Shown here: piece by piece, positions 8,291 through 16,995 of the stretch
Numbering within the stretch: position 1 is the stretch's first letter
How the letters are laid out: the number at the start of each line of letters is the position of its first letter
From: Kriegella sp963975415
GTDB lineage: Bacteria; Bacteroidota; Bacteroidia; Flavobacteriales; Flavobacteriaceae
Assembly (NCBI RefSeq): GCF_963975415.1
Contig: NZ_CAXBGN010000010.1
Span: 62,001 to 126,000, forward strand
Reading direction: 5' to 3'
Length of the DNA stretch: 64,000 nt
Program-made: the position numbers and the translations under genes
The notes under the pieces: generated by a model
The model's database searches: none
Told to the model about the DNA's origin: nothing
Seen by the model: only the letters and a program-made list of their open reading frames with translations

Positions 8291-9421
8291 ATGAAAGCGC
8301 TACGAATTTTATTTACTGCTCTGTTTCTTAGCTCCTTTTTAGTACAGTCTCAAAAATTGGCCATGGTCAAAGAAAAAGACCTTGTAGGCTATATCAATAA
8401 ATCGGGAGAATATGTCATCCAACCAAAATTCGAAAAGGCCCTAAGCTTTTCCGGTAAATTTGCCGGTGCAGAGAAAGACGGAAAATGGGGGTATATCAAC
8501 ACCTCTGGCGAATGGGCCATTCAACCTGAATATGACCGGGTAAAAGATTTTAATTCTGGTATTGCCTTAGTTTTAAAAAACGACCAATGGAATTATATTG
8601 ATGCTTCGGGAAAGATTTTGGAAACCCCCGTACCGGATAAATACTATGATTTCAATGATGGTGTCGCTATTTTCAAAAAAGCCGAAAAAATCGGTCTTTT
8701 AGGAACTGATGGAAAGTTTATCTTAGAACCAAAATTCGACGAGATTAAGAATTTCTGGGATGGTCGTGCCAAGGTAAGAAACGGGGAACTCTGGGGCATG
8801 ATTGATAAAAAAGGACAATTGACTATCCCTGCCGAATACGACGAACTTGGTAGCTATAATAAAAATGGTCTCTGGGGGAAAAAAGGAGAAGATTTTGGCA
8901 TTTTTGTAGATGGCAATCTTAAGGTAATTTCTGGGATAGACAAAATTTGGGATTTCAGGAATGGCTCTACGCTTACTTACGCCAGAAGTAATAAAAAAAT
9001 GGGGTTTCTTAACAACAAGGGTGAATGGATCATTGAACCGCAATTTGACAAGGCAAGGGCCTTTAAGAACGGATTAGCACCTGTTGCGAACGGTAAGAGT
9101 TGGGGTTACATTAATGAAAAAGGTGAAGAAATCATCAGTTTTGAGTATAAGGATGCCGAAATATTTGCCGATAACGGTTTAGCTCCGGTAAAGGTAAAAG
9201 ATTGGGGATTCATAGATAAATCAGGAACAATGGTCATACCTGCCGAATATGACATATCGGTCGGTTTTGCATTCTTCCAAAGTGGTGAAGACAAAGGCTT
9301 TCTTGATGGACTTGCTCGGGTAAAAACTAAAAAAGGGTGGGGGTTTCTAGATGAAAATGGAAAAGTCATAGGTGGCCAATGGTATAAGAACGCTGAAAAT
9401 TTTGTCGATACCTCGCAATAG
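8291..9421 (+). CDS. Exported WG-repeat protein
   Basis: 376 residues from ATG 8291, chosen because it gives a clean signal peptide (M-K-A-L-R-I-L-F-T-A-L-F-L-S-S-F-L-V-Q-S-Q). The mature protein is built from about nine WG repeats (recurring W-G-Y-I-N or W-G-F-I-D followed by G and I-x-P-x-Y/F-D), which fold as a beta-propeller-like or solenoid structure. No enzymatic motif. It sits between the ammonia-lyase and the ketoreductase, and I believe WG-repeat genes recur in flexirubin clusters; a scaffold or pigment-envelope role is a guess. Confidence 0.85.
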   Translation: MKALRILFTALFLSSFLVQSQKLAMVKEKDLVGYINKSGEYVIQPKFEKALSFSGKFAGAEKDGKWGYINTSGEWAIQPEYDRVKDFNSGIALVLKNDQWNYIDASGKILETPVPDKYYDFNDGVAIFKKAEKIGLLGTDGKFILEPKFDEIKNFWDGRAKVRNGELWGMIDKKGQLTIPAEYDELGSYNKNGLWGKKGEDFGIFVDGNLKVISGIDKIWDFRNGSTLTYARSNKKMGFLNNKGEWIIEPQFDKARAFKNGLAPVANGKSWGYINEKGEEIISFEYKDAEIFADNGLAPVKVKDWGFIDKSGTMVIPAEYDISVGFAFFQSGEDKGFLDGLARVKTKKGWGFLDENGKVIGGQWYKNAENFVDTSQ

Positions 9422-9439
9422 ATTCTTGCAAAACATTAC

Positions 9440-10183
9440 ATGGAAAATAAAATAAAATACGCGCTGGTTACCGGTGGGTCAAGGGGAATAGGCCGAGCAA
9501 TTTGTGTTCAATTGGCCAAAGATTTCGACTACAAAATTCTTATTAACTACAACAACAATGTGGAAGCCGCCGAGCAGAGTTTAAAACAGGTAGCGGAAGC
9601 AGGGGGTTCTGGCGAACTTTTACAATTCGATGTTGCCGATGCAAAAGCGGTCAAAAAAGCGCTCGACCAATGGCAAGACAACCACAAAGAGGCTGTGGTC
9701 GAAGTTATTATTAACAATGCCGGAATAACCAAAGACGGGCTTTTCATGTGGATGAGCCAAGAAGATTGGTCAAATGTTATCGATACAAGTTTGAACGGCT
9801 TTTTTAATGTCACCAATCATTTAATCCAGAAACTATTGGTAAACCGTTACGGAAGGATTGTCAATTTGGTTTCGGTTTCCGGATTGAAGGGCACCCCCGG
9901 ACAAACGAATTATTCAGCAGCAAAAGGAGCTATTATTGCAGCGACCAAGGCCCTTGCACAAGAAGTAGCCAAAAGAAACGTTACTGTAAATGCAGTTGCA
10001 CCAGGGTTTATCAAAACCGATATGACAGGCGAACTTGATGAAAAGGAGCTCAAGAAGATGATTCCGGGCAATAGATTCGGGAAGCCCGAAGAAGTGGCTC
10101 ACTTGGTTTCATTTTTAGTTTCCAAAAATGCATCTTATATTACCGGTGAAGTGGTGAACATTAATGGGGGCATCTACTCCTAA
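9440..10183 (+). CDS. 3-oxoacyl-ACP reductase, FabG-like (polyene ketoreductase)
   Basis: 247-residue short-chain dehydrogenase: T-G-G-S-R-G-I-G (11-18) binds NADP(H), N-N-A-G is at 92-95, and the catalytic Ser/Tyr/Lys are Ser145, Tyr158 and Lys162 (N-Y-S-A-A-K). In aryl polyene systems this enzyme (ApeQ type) reduces each beta-keto intermediate on ACP. Next to a ketosynthase and an ACP in the same operon, so dedicated to pigment rather than general fatty acid synthesis is likely. Confidence 0.92.
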   Translation: MENKIKYALVTGGSRGIGRAICVQLAKDFDYKILINYNNNVEAAEQSLKQVAEAGGSGELLQFDVADAKAVKKALDQWQDNHKEAVVEVIINNAGITKDGLFMWMSQEDWSNVIDTSLNGFFNVTNHLIQKLLVNRYGRIVNLVSVSGLKGTPGQTNYSAAKGAIIAATKALAQEVAKRNVTVNAVAPGFIKTDMTGELDEKELKKMIPGNRFGKPEEVAHLVSFLVSKNASYITGEVVNINGGIYS

Positions 10184-10197
10184 AATGATTTTGACAG

Positions 10198-11430
10198 ATG
10201 AAGCGAGTGGTGATTACAGGGATGGGAATTTATTCATGTATCGGAAAAAACTTGAAAGAGGTAAAAAATTCCCTATATGAAGGAAAATCAGGAATTGTCT
10301 TTGATAAAGAAAGGGAAGCCTTTGGCTATCGGTCTCCGCTGACCGGGATGGTTGAAGCCCCCGACTTGAAGGCACTACTTACAAGACGACAAAGAATCAG
10401 TATGGGCGAAGAAGCGGCTTTTGCCTATGTCGCCACTTTAGAAGCCCTTGAAAATGCCAAATTGACACAATCATTTTTTGATACGAATGAAGTTGGTATT
10501 ATTTATGGCAACGACAGCACTGCTAAATCCGTTATTGAATCTATCGACATTGTTAGGGAGAAAAAAGACACGACATTGGTAGGTTCGGGTGCTATCTTCA
10601 AAGGTATGAACTCATCGATTACGATGAATCTTTCGACCATTTTTAAATTAAGAGGCATCAATCTTACCATTAGTGCAGCCTGCGCTAGTGGCTCTCATGC
10701 TATTGGAATGGCCTACCATTTGGTAAAAAGCGGAATGCAAGATTGCATCATTTGTGGTGGCGCCCAAGAAATCAACTCCTTTGCTATGGCCAGTTTTGAT
10801 GGTTTGGGTGTATTTGCCACAGATACCGATAACCCAGAAAAAGCATCGCGGCCATTTGATCGCAAAAGAAACGGCTTAGTGCCCAGTGGTGGCGGTGCCA
10901 CGGTAATTGTCGAGAGCCTTGAGTCGGCCCTTGAACGTGGAGCGCCCATTCTTGGGGAAATCGTCGGTTACGGCTTTTCCAGCAATGGAGAACACATCTC
11001 AACGCCAAATGTTGAAGGTCCGGCCAGAGCAATGACCAATGCATTAAAAGATGCGGGTATAAAAGCAAGCAGCATTGATTATATAAATGCCCATGCCACC
11101 TCTACTCCTGTTGGAGATGCCAATGAAGCAAAAGCACTATATCAAGTTTTCGGCGAAAGTGCACCCTACATAAGTTCGACCAAATCAATGACCGGGCATG
11201 AATGTTGGATGGCAGGAGCGAGTGAAATCATCTATTCGATGATTATGATGCAAGATTCTTTTATCGCCCCGAACCTAAATTTAGACGAACCCGATGAAGC
11301 TGCGGCCAAATTAAACTTAGTTAAGAAAACCTTAAATAAAAAAATTGATGTATTTTTGTCCAATTCATTCGGATTTGGCGGTACCAATTCCGCATTGATT
11401 ATAAAAAAAATGCTTGCTGCAGATGAATAA
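10198..11430 (+). CDS. Beta-ketoacyl-ACP synthase (FabF/KS type)
   Basis: 410 residues with a complete KS active site: Cys162 in S-A-A-C-A-S-G, His299 in N-A-H-A-T-S-T-P and His334 in M-T-G-H-E. It should perform decarboxylative Claisen condensation on ACP-bound chains. It lies between the ketoreductase and an ACP gene; the ACP start overlaps its last 8 bases. One of several KS genes here; whether it elongates the aryl chain or the alkyl chain for the resorcinol half cannot be decided from sequence. Confidence 0.92.
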   Translation: MKRVVITGMGIYSCIGKNLKEVKNSLYEGKSGIVFDKEREAFGYRSPLTGMVEAPDLKALLTRRQRISMGEEAAFAYVATLEALENAKLTQSFFDTNEVGIIYGNDSTAKSVIESIDIVREKKDTTLVGSGAIFKGMNSSITMNLSTIFKLRGINLTISAACASGSHAIGMAYHLVKSGMQDCIICGGAQEINSFAMASFDGLGVFATDTDNPEKASRPFDRKRNGLVPSGGGATVIVESLESALERGAPILGEIVGYGFSSNGEHISTPNVEGPARAMTNALKDAGIKASSIDYINAHATSTPVGDANEAKALYQVFGESAPYISSTKSMTGHECWMAGASEIIYSMIMMQDSFIAPNLNLDEPDEAAAKLNLVKKTLNKKIDVFLSNSFGFGGTNSALIIKKMLAADE

Positions 11431-11665
11431 AGAGGTTATCATTGAAAAAATAGACGACTTTCTCATTGATGAATTTGAGGTTGAGGAAGATGAAATTGCT
11501 CCAGAAGCCAATCTAAAGGAGACTTTAGAACTTGACAGTCTAGACTTTGTCGACCTTGTCGTTGCTGTTGAAAGCAATTTCGGGGTGAAATTATCAGGTG
11601 AAGATTTCGTCAACGTGGTCACTCTTCAAGATTTTTATGACCTAATCGAAAGAAAATTAGGTTGA
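11423..11665 (+). CDS. Acyl carrier protein
   Basis: 80 residues from ATG 11423 (preferred over an upstream in-frame TTG because it gives normal ACP length). The phosphopantetheine attachment site is Ser39 in L-E-L-D-S-L-D-F-V-D-L. Strongly acidic. It overlaps the KS stop by 8 bases, so translation is probably coupled. One of two carrier proteins in the cluster; aryl polyene pathways also use two. Confidence 0.92.
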   Translation: MNKEVIIEKIDDFLIDEFEVEEDEIAPEANLKETLELDSLDFVDLVVAVESNFGVKLSGEDFVNVVTLQDFYDLIERKLG

Positions 11666-11683
11666 TTACCGTAAAAACCGGCA

Positions 11684-12571
11684 ATGGCAACGGAATGGAA
11701 AGGAAAATCCCGAGGTACGGTATTAGGTTATAGAATTTTTATTTTCTTCATCAAGAATCTCGGACTTCCAGCTTCCTATTTTCTACTTTATTTTGTCGCC
11801 CTTTACTATTGTTTTTTTTCTGGGGATAGCGCTCGCTCTATCTATTATTACTTTCGAAAGAGAAGAAAATACACATCCCTTAAAAGCATATACTCCGTTT
11901 ACAAAAGCTATTTTGTTTTCGGTCAGACCATTATTGACAAAGTTGCTATATCTTCCGGTCTTCGTAATCGGTTCACCTATGAATTTGATGGTATTGAGCG
12001 TATAGAAAACCTTCTTAAAAAAAAACAGGGCGGTATTATGATCAGTGCTCATGTAGGCAATTTTGAGACGGCAGCACACTTCTTTGATGACCTCGATTCA
12101 GAATCATTGATCAGCTTGGTCACCACCGATGCCGAACATGCCAATATCAAATCATATTTAGAAAGTGTTACGGCTAAGTCAAAAATCAAATTTATATTGG
12201 TCAAGGAAGATATGTCACATATATTTGATATCAAAAGTGCTTTAGACAAAGGTGAATTGGTATGTTTTACGGGTGACCGATATTTTGATGGTCAAAAAAC
12301 TTTGACCGCCAATTTTTTGGGAGAAGACACACATTTTCCAGCAGGGCCATTTTTATTGGGCTCCCGCCTTAATGTTCCGGTACTCTTCGTATATGTAATG
12401 AAAGAGACCCCTAAACACTACCATTTATATGCAAGAACTGCCGAAGTAAAAAATCGAGATGCCCCGGCATTACTCGAAAGTTATTTAAATAGTGTAGATT
12501 GGATACTTAAAAAGTATCCATTACAATGGTTCAATTATTATAATTTTTGGAACACAAAAGAAAACGAATGA
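11684..12571 (+). CDS. LpxL/HtrB-like lysophospholipid acyltransferase
   Basis: 295 residues with an N-terminal hydrophobic segment (about 15-45) and the acyltransferase motif H-x4-E as H-V-G-N-F-E (His123, Glu128), followed by T-G-D-R-Y-F and F-P-A-G-P, typical of lipid A acyltransferase relatives. Members transfer acyl groups from ACP to lipid acceptors at the inner membrane. In this cluster it is a candidate for joining the aryl polyene acyl chain to the dialkylresorcinol. The stop overlaps the darA start (ATGA). Confidence 0.87.
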   Translation: MATEWKGKSRGTVLGYRIFIFFIKNLGLPASYFLLYFVALYYCFFSGDSARSIYYYFRKRRKYTSLKSIYSVYKSYFVFGQTIIDKVAISSGLRNRFTYEFDGIERIENLLKKKQGGIMISAHVGNFETAAHFFDDLDSESLISLVTTDAEHANIKSYLESVTAKSKIKFILVKEDMSHIFDIKSALDKGELVCFTGDRYFDGQKTLTANFLGEDTHFPAGPFLLGSRLNVPVLFVYVMKETPKHYHLYARTAEVKNRDAPALLESYLNSVDWILKKYPLQWFNYYNFWNTKENE

Positions 12572-13494
12572 AGCAAGTACTGGTTATTTATTATTCCCAA
12601 ACAGGACAACTGTACGACATTCTTAATAATATTACCAAGACCGTTGTAGGAGACCAAGTCAACATCTCCTACTTGAAGATAACACCAAAAAAGTCTTTTG
12701 ATTTCCCATGGGAATCGAAAAAATTCTATGATGTTTTCCCCGAATCTTTTCTTCAAATCCCTTCGGAATTACAACCTATCCCTCCGGAAATTCTCAATAA
12801 AAAATATGACCTAGTTATCCTGGGGTATCAAGTTTGGTATTTGACCCCCTCCATTCCCATAAATTCCTTTTTGAAATCGGAAGCTGCCAAAAAGCTGTTA
12901 AAGGATACTCCCGTAATTACCGTCGTTGCTTGTCGCAATATGTGGATCCAAGCACAAGAAAAAACAAAAAAACTATTGGCAGCGGTCAATGCAAATTTGG
13001 TCGGCCATATCGCTTTGGTCGATCGGCACATCAACCATATCAGTGTCATTACCATTGAATACTGGATGGTTTCAGGAAAAAAAGACCGGTACAAAGGTGT
13101 TTTTCCAAAACCAGGGGTTTCTGACAAAGATATTCGAACAGCCGAAAAATTCGGCGGGCCAATACAAGAGGCACTATTGAATAATGATTTTAAAAATTTA
13201 CAACAAAAATTGCTCGAATTAGATGCCGTTCGGGTGAATCCATTTTTGGTCATGACCGATGAAAGAGGTAATATCGTATTTTCAAAATGGGCGAATCACC
13301 TTATAAAAAAAGGAAGCCCCGGGAATCCCGAAAGAACGAAGTGGATCGGAATATTCAAATATTATTTGTTATTTGCAGTCTGGGTTATAACCCCTATAGT
13401 TTTTATTGTATTTTTGCTCACTTATTTGCCCATGTACCAAAAGAGAAACAAGGAAAAACGCTATTATTCCTCTGTTTTACTAAAGGATAATTGA
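12568..13494 (+). CDS. darA: Dialkylresorcinol biosynthesis protein DarA (flavodoxin-like)
   Basis: 308 residues from ATG 12568. The N-terminus has a flavodoxin-like phosphate loop (V-I-Y-Y-S-Q-T-G-Q, 7-15), and the C-terminus has one long transmembrane segment (about 272-295) with a basic tail, so it is probably anchored in the inner membrane. The sequence and the position directly before darB match proteins annotated as DarA in flexirubin clusters, where it is proposed to aromatise the cyclic product of DarB. An FMN cofactor is inferred from the fold. It overlaps the preceding stop and the following start (TGATG), so translation of the three genes is coupled. Confidence 0.85.
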   Translation: MKQVLVIYYSQTGQLYDILNNITKTVVGDQVNISYLKITPKKSFDFPWESKKFYDVFPESFLQIPSELQPIPPEILNKKYDLVILGYQVWYLTPSIPINSFLKSEAAKKLLKDTPVITVVACRNMWIQAQEKTKKLLAAVNANLVGHIALVDRHINHISVITIEYWMVSGKKDRYKGVFPKPGVSDKDIRTAEKFGGPIQEALLNNDFKNLQQKLLELDAVRVNPFLVMTDERGNIVFSKWANHLIKKGSPGNPERTKWIGIFKYYLLFAVWVITPIVFIVFLLTYLPMYQKRNKEKRYYSSVLLKDN

Positions 13495-14627
13495 TGAAGG
13501 ACGTTTACATTACTAGAATATCCAAGTTTTTACCCAATAGGCCTGTTGACAACGATCTTATGGAGAAAATACTGGGAATAATTAACGGGAAAGCCTCCAA
13601 GGCCAGACGTATAGTATTGCGCAACAATCAAATCAAGACCCGATATTATGCGGTTGATGATGATGGTCAGGTTACCCACAACAATGCCCAATTAACCAAA
13701 GAAGTCATAGAGCTCCTGTGCGATGAAAAGTTTACCGCGAAAGACATAGAACTATTATCGTGCGGCACTTCAAGTCCGGATCAAGTATTGCCTTCCCACG
13801 CTTCTATGGTCCATGGTTTTCTAAAAAACAGAAACATGGAAATCAACTCTGTCTCCGGTGCATGTTGCTCAGGCATGAATGCCCTAAAATACGGATATCT
13901 CTCCGTGATGACAGCGCAAGTAACAAATGCTGTTTGTACTGGGTCGGAAAGAACTTCGTCTTGGATGAAGGCCGATGTTTTTGAAAATGAAGTGGAATAC
14001 CTGAAAGAGTTGGAAGAGAGCCCTATTTTGGCTTTTAACAAAGAATTTTTGCGTTGGATGCTTTCCGATGGATCTGGTGCGGTTTTGTTGCAGCCTGAGC
14101 CTATAGGAGAAACTCCGCTGAAAATAGAATGGATGGAGGGCTATTCTTATGCCCATGAAATGGAGACCTGTATGTATGCAGGTGGTGACAAATTGCCCGA
14201 CGGCCATCTAAAACCATGGAGTGAATACCCAGCCGAAGTATGGGGTAAAAAATCATTGTTTGCCATGAAACAAGACACCCGGTTATTGGGTGACAATATA
14301 TTGGTCAAAGGCGTCGATAGTTTAAAATTGGCCTATAAAAAAAATAATATTACCCCTGACGATGTCGATTATTACCTTCCACATATTTCCTCTTATTATT
14401 TTAAGCAAGGCCTATATGATGAAATGAAAAATCAAGGCATAGAGATGCCTTGGGATAAATGGTTCTTAAACCTACAAAAGGTTGGCAATGTAGGGGCGGC
14501 ATCTATTTACGTAATGCTGGAAGAACTGGTAAATTCAGGTAAATTAAAAAAAGGAGATCGAATATTGCTTCACGTTCCTGAAAGTGCAAGATTTTCATAC
14601 ACATACGCTTACTTAACCGTATGTTAA
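13494..14627 (+). CDS. darB: Dialkylresorcinol ketosynthase DarB (KAS III-like)
   Basis: 377 residues. KAS III fold with nucleophile Cys in S-G-A-C-C-S-G (Cys125 by spacing), His in Y-L-P-H-I-S-S and Asn in K-V-G-N-V-G-A-A-S. Known DarB enzymes condense two beta-keto or acyl substrates to a cyclohexanedione that becomes the 2,5-dialkylresorcinol half of flexirubin. The ATG overlaps the darA stop; a TTG one codon earlier is also possible. The next gene starts at the base after its stop. Confidence 0.9.
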   Translation: MKDVYITRISKFLPNRPVDNDLMEKILGIINGKASKARRIVLRNNQIKTRYYAVDDDGQVTHNNAQLTKEVIELLCDEKFTAKDIELLSCGTSSPDQVLPSHASMVHGFLKNRNMEINSVSGACCSGMNALKYGYLSVMTAQVTNAVCTGSERTSSWMKADVFENEVEYLKELEESPILAFNKEFLRWMLSDGSGAVLLQPEPIGETPLKIEWMEGYSYAHEMETCMYAGGDKLPDGHLKPWSEYPAEVWGKKSLFAMKQDTRLLGDNILVKGVDSLKLAYKKNNITPDDVDYYLPHISSYYFKQGLYDEMKNQGIEMPWDKWFLNLQKVGNVGAASIYVMLEELVNSGKLKKGDRILLHVPESARFSYTYAYLTVC

Positions 14628-15062
14628 ATGAATTTACTCCCGCACACCATAACTGATGAAAGTGTTCTTCTTGACTTAATTCCTCAAAAAAAACCTTTCG
14701 TGATGGTAGACAAATTACTCTATTTTTCACAAGAACGGGTAGTTTCGGGGCTTTCTATAACGGCAGAAAACCTATTTACCGATAACGCTATCTTCAATGC
14801 CCCTGGCTTAATTGAAAATATGGCACAAACGGTAGCCCTGCATACGGGATATGAGTATTATTTAAAAAAGGAGCCTGCTCCCACAGGGTACATAGGAGCA
14901 ATTAAGAAGGTAGAAATCATAGCATTGCCAAAAATTGGTCAAGAACTAATAACAAGTGTTACTATTTTACACAGTATAATGGGAATAACTTTGGTACGGG
15001 CCGAAGTATCGTGTAATGAAACCATAATTGCCCTTAGTGAAATGAAAACTGCATTGGCGTAA
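14628..15062 (+). CDS. Hot-dog fold dehydratase-like protein lacking the catalytic His
   Basis: 144 residues, FabZ-like: L-I-P-Q-K-K-P-F-V-M-V-D and G-L-I-E-N-M-A-Q. In FabZ the first motif reads L-P-H-R-x-P-F; here the His position is Gln/Lys, while the Glu of E-N-M-A-Q is kept. The following gene is a paralogue that keeps the His. Aryl polyene pathways use a heterodimeric dehydratase (ApeI/ApeP type), so this pair may act as a heterodimer. It starts immediately after the darB stop. Confidence 0.82.
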   Translation: MNLLPHTITDESVLLDLIPQKKPFVMVDKLLYFSQERVVSGLSITAENLFTDNAIFNAPGLIENMAQTVALHTGYEYYLKKEPAPTGYIGAIKKVEIIALPKIGQELITSVTILHSIMGITLVRAEVSCNETIIALSEMKTALA

Positions 15063-15065
15063 TAG

Positions 15066-15521
15066 GTGAAACAAGTTCGCAACAATATAGATATCAAAAA
15101 ATTTCTTCCACATAGGCAGCCTATGCTTATGGTCAACAATATTGCCTATATCGATGCCGATTCGGTAACGGCTGAATTCGATATTTCTCCGGACTGTGTT
15201 TTCGTTAAAAATAATGTACTCTCAGAAACTGGTCTAATCGAAAATGCGGCCCAAGCTTGTTCGGCAATTGTGGGACAAAGCTATTTTGACGCCGATGACC
15301 TCGAGGGCAACGGCAATACTATTATCGGATACATCAGTGCCATCAAAAAAGTAGAGATAACCGACTTGCCGAAAGTTAATGAAACCTTGATAACCAAGGC
15401 CAAACTCATCTCTCGATATGATACCGGTACCATGAGTATCTGTACAATACAAGGCAGTACTTTTAGAAATGATGATTTAATCGTAGATTGTACTTTGAAT
15501 TTTTTAATTCATGAGCTCTAA
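15066..15521 (+). CDS. Hot-dog fold 3-hydroxyacyl-ACP dehydratase-like protein
   Basis: 151 residues, paralogous to the preceding gene, with F-L-P-H-R-Q-P-M-L-M-V (catalytic His kept) and G-L-I-E-N-A-A-Q. It should help dehydrate 3-hydroxyacyl-ACP during polyene formation. The start is GTG at 15066, three bases after the previous stop; there is no closer ATG before the conserved region. Its stop overlaps the next ATG by one base. Confidence 0.82.
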   Translation: MKQVRNNIDIKKFLPHRQPMLMVNNIAYIDADSVTAEFDISPDCVFVKNNVLSETGLIENAAQACSAIVGQSYFDADDLEGNGNTIIGYISAIKKVEITDLPKVNETLITKAKLISRYDTGTMSICTIQGSTFRNDDLIVDCTLNFLIHEL

Positions 15522-15922
15522 TGAAGAAGGATGAAGTACCTCAAGACAAAAGCAATCTAGAGTCGGCAAACATCAAAGATATGTATTATGCCGTTGACGA
15601 GAATGGTGAGTACACCACCGAACTAAGCACTGGCTGGGCCCCAAAAACCATCGCTCTAGACAATGCCATACAAGATATCGAAGAGCGGGCCGCAATGGCA
15701 AAAACCCGCGTATTAAACAACGAACTAAGCCCTATTGCCTATTATATGGAACTTCACAAAATGGATCTCGGTATTTTAGCGAGCTATGTCGGGTTCTGGA
15801 AATGGCGGGTAAAAAGACACTTCAAGCCCACTGTGTTTAAAAAGCTTACATTAAAAACATTACAAAAATATGCCGATGCCTTCGATATAACCATTGAAGA
15901 ATTGAAGAAAGTAGATCCCTGA
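15521..15922 (+). CDS. Unknown protein with lambda-repressor-like C-terminal region
   Basis: 133 residues. The N-terminal half is polar and probably disordered; the C-terminal part (about 78-133) reads like an XRE/Cro-type helix-turn-helix with the typical ending Y-A-D-A-F-D-I-T-I-E-E-L. No signal peptide. It lies inside the pigment operon, overlapping the start/stop of its neighbours by one base upstream and 3 bases before the next gene. It could be a cluster regulator or a structural partner; the family is not recognised with certainty. Confidence 0.7.
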   Translation: MKKDEVPQDKSNLESANIKDMYYAVDENGEYTTELSTGWAPKTIALDNAIQDIEERAAMAKTRVLNNELSPIAYYMELHKMDLGILASYVGFWKWRVKRHFKPTVFKKLTLKTLQKYADAFDITIEELKKVDP

Positions 15923-15925
15923 AGC

Positions 15926-16921
15926 ATGAAGATAGATTTCACTCACAAACAAGCTGCCCATTGCGAGAATGGTGTAGTATCGAACCTTATGCGCCACAAT
16001 GGTTTTGAGGTCAGCGAACCCATGGTATTTGGTATTGGCGCAGGACTACTGTTCAGCTACCTTCCTTTCATAAAAGTAAACCATGCCCCGGTTTTCACTT
16101 ATAGAGCCATGCCTGGCTTAATTTTCAATCGATTTGCCAAACGAACCGGTATCAAGGTTAGGCGGGAAAAATTCAAAAGTCCGACAGCGGCCAAAGCTAA
16201 ATTAGACGAAAATTTAAAAAAGAATAACCCGGTTGGGCTTCAAGTCGGGGTGTACAACCTCCCCTATTTCCCTGACGAATATCGCTTTCATTTCAATGCG
16301 CACAACATGGTCGTATATGGTAAAGATGAAGACACTTATCTTATTAGTGATCCGGTTATGGAGTCGGTGACTACGCTTACCGAAAAAGAACTCGAAAAAG
16401 TGCGATTTGCCAAAGGGGCTTTTGCTCCAAAAGGCCACATGTATTACCCTATCGAATTCCCCGAAGCGCTTGAGTTGGAAAAGGCCATCGTGAAAGGTAT
16501 AAAACAAACTTGTCGCGATATGACTGCCCCTGTGCCCATCGTCGGTGTAAAGGCGATGCGATGGGTCGCCAAAAGCATCAGAAAATGGCCTAACAAATTA
16601 GGTACTAAAAAGGCCAACCACTATTTAGGACAGATTGTCCGCATGCAAGAAGAAATCGGAACTGGGGGTGGTGGTTTTCGGTATATCTATGCCGCCTTTC
16701 TACAAGAATCAGGTAAACTCTTGAAAAACGATGCGCTATTAAAGCATTCTAAGGAAATGACTATCATCGGAGATCAATGGCGTGATTTTGCGGTAGATGC
16801 TTCCCGCATTTACAAAAATCGCAGCAGTCAGACCGATGCCTATAATAAAGTAGCTGCCCAATTAGAAGCCATAGCCAAAAAAGAGGAAGCTTTTTTTAAG
16901 GCCTTGCGAAATGCGGTTTGA
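15926..16921 (+). CDS. BtrH N-terminal domain protein (peptidase C39-like acyltransferase candidate)
   Basis: 331 residues. The N-terminal region (Q-A-A-H-C-E-N-G-V-V-S-N, Cys13; H-N-G-F-E; G-I-G-A-G-L-L-F) matches the BtrH_N family, followed by a DUF4872-like helical region. BtrH of butirosin biosynthesis transfers an acyl group from ACP to an acceptor through a Cys. The conserved Cys and a His/Asp pair (F-N-A-H-N-M-V-V and L-I-S-D-P-V-M) are present. In this cluster it is therefore a candidate for moving a pigment acyl chain from ACP, perhaps forming the ester of flexirubin. Cytoplasmic. Confidence 0.82.
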   Translation: MKIDFTHKQAAHCENGVVSNLMRHNGFEVSEPMVFGIGAGLLFSYLPFIKVNHAPVFTYRAMPGLIFNRFAKRTGIKVRREKFKSPTAAKAKLDENLKKNNPVGLQVGVYNLPYFPDEYRFHFNAHNMVVYGKDEDTYLISDPVMESVTTLTEKELEKVRFAKGAFAPKGHMYYPIEFPEALELEKAIVKGIKQTCRDMTAPVPIVGVKAMRWVAKSIRKWPNKLGTKKANHYLGQIVRMQEEIGTGGGGFRYIYAAFLQESGKLLKNDALLKHSKEMTIIGDQWRDFAVDASRIYKNRSSQTDAYNKVAAQLEAIAKKEEAFFKALRNAV

Positions 16922-16995
16922 ATAGTATATAGCACAGGTGAAATTTCAGTTACAACAATTTCTGTTTTCCCCAACTCCATGAAGATTTATATCTT

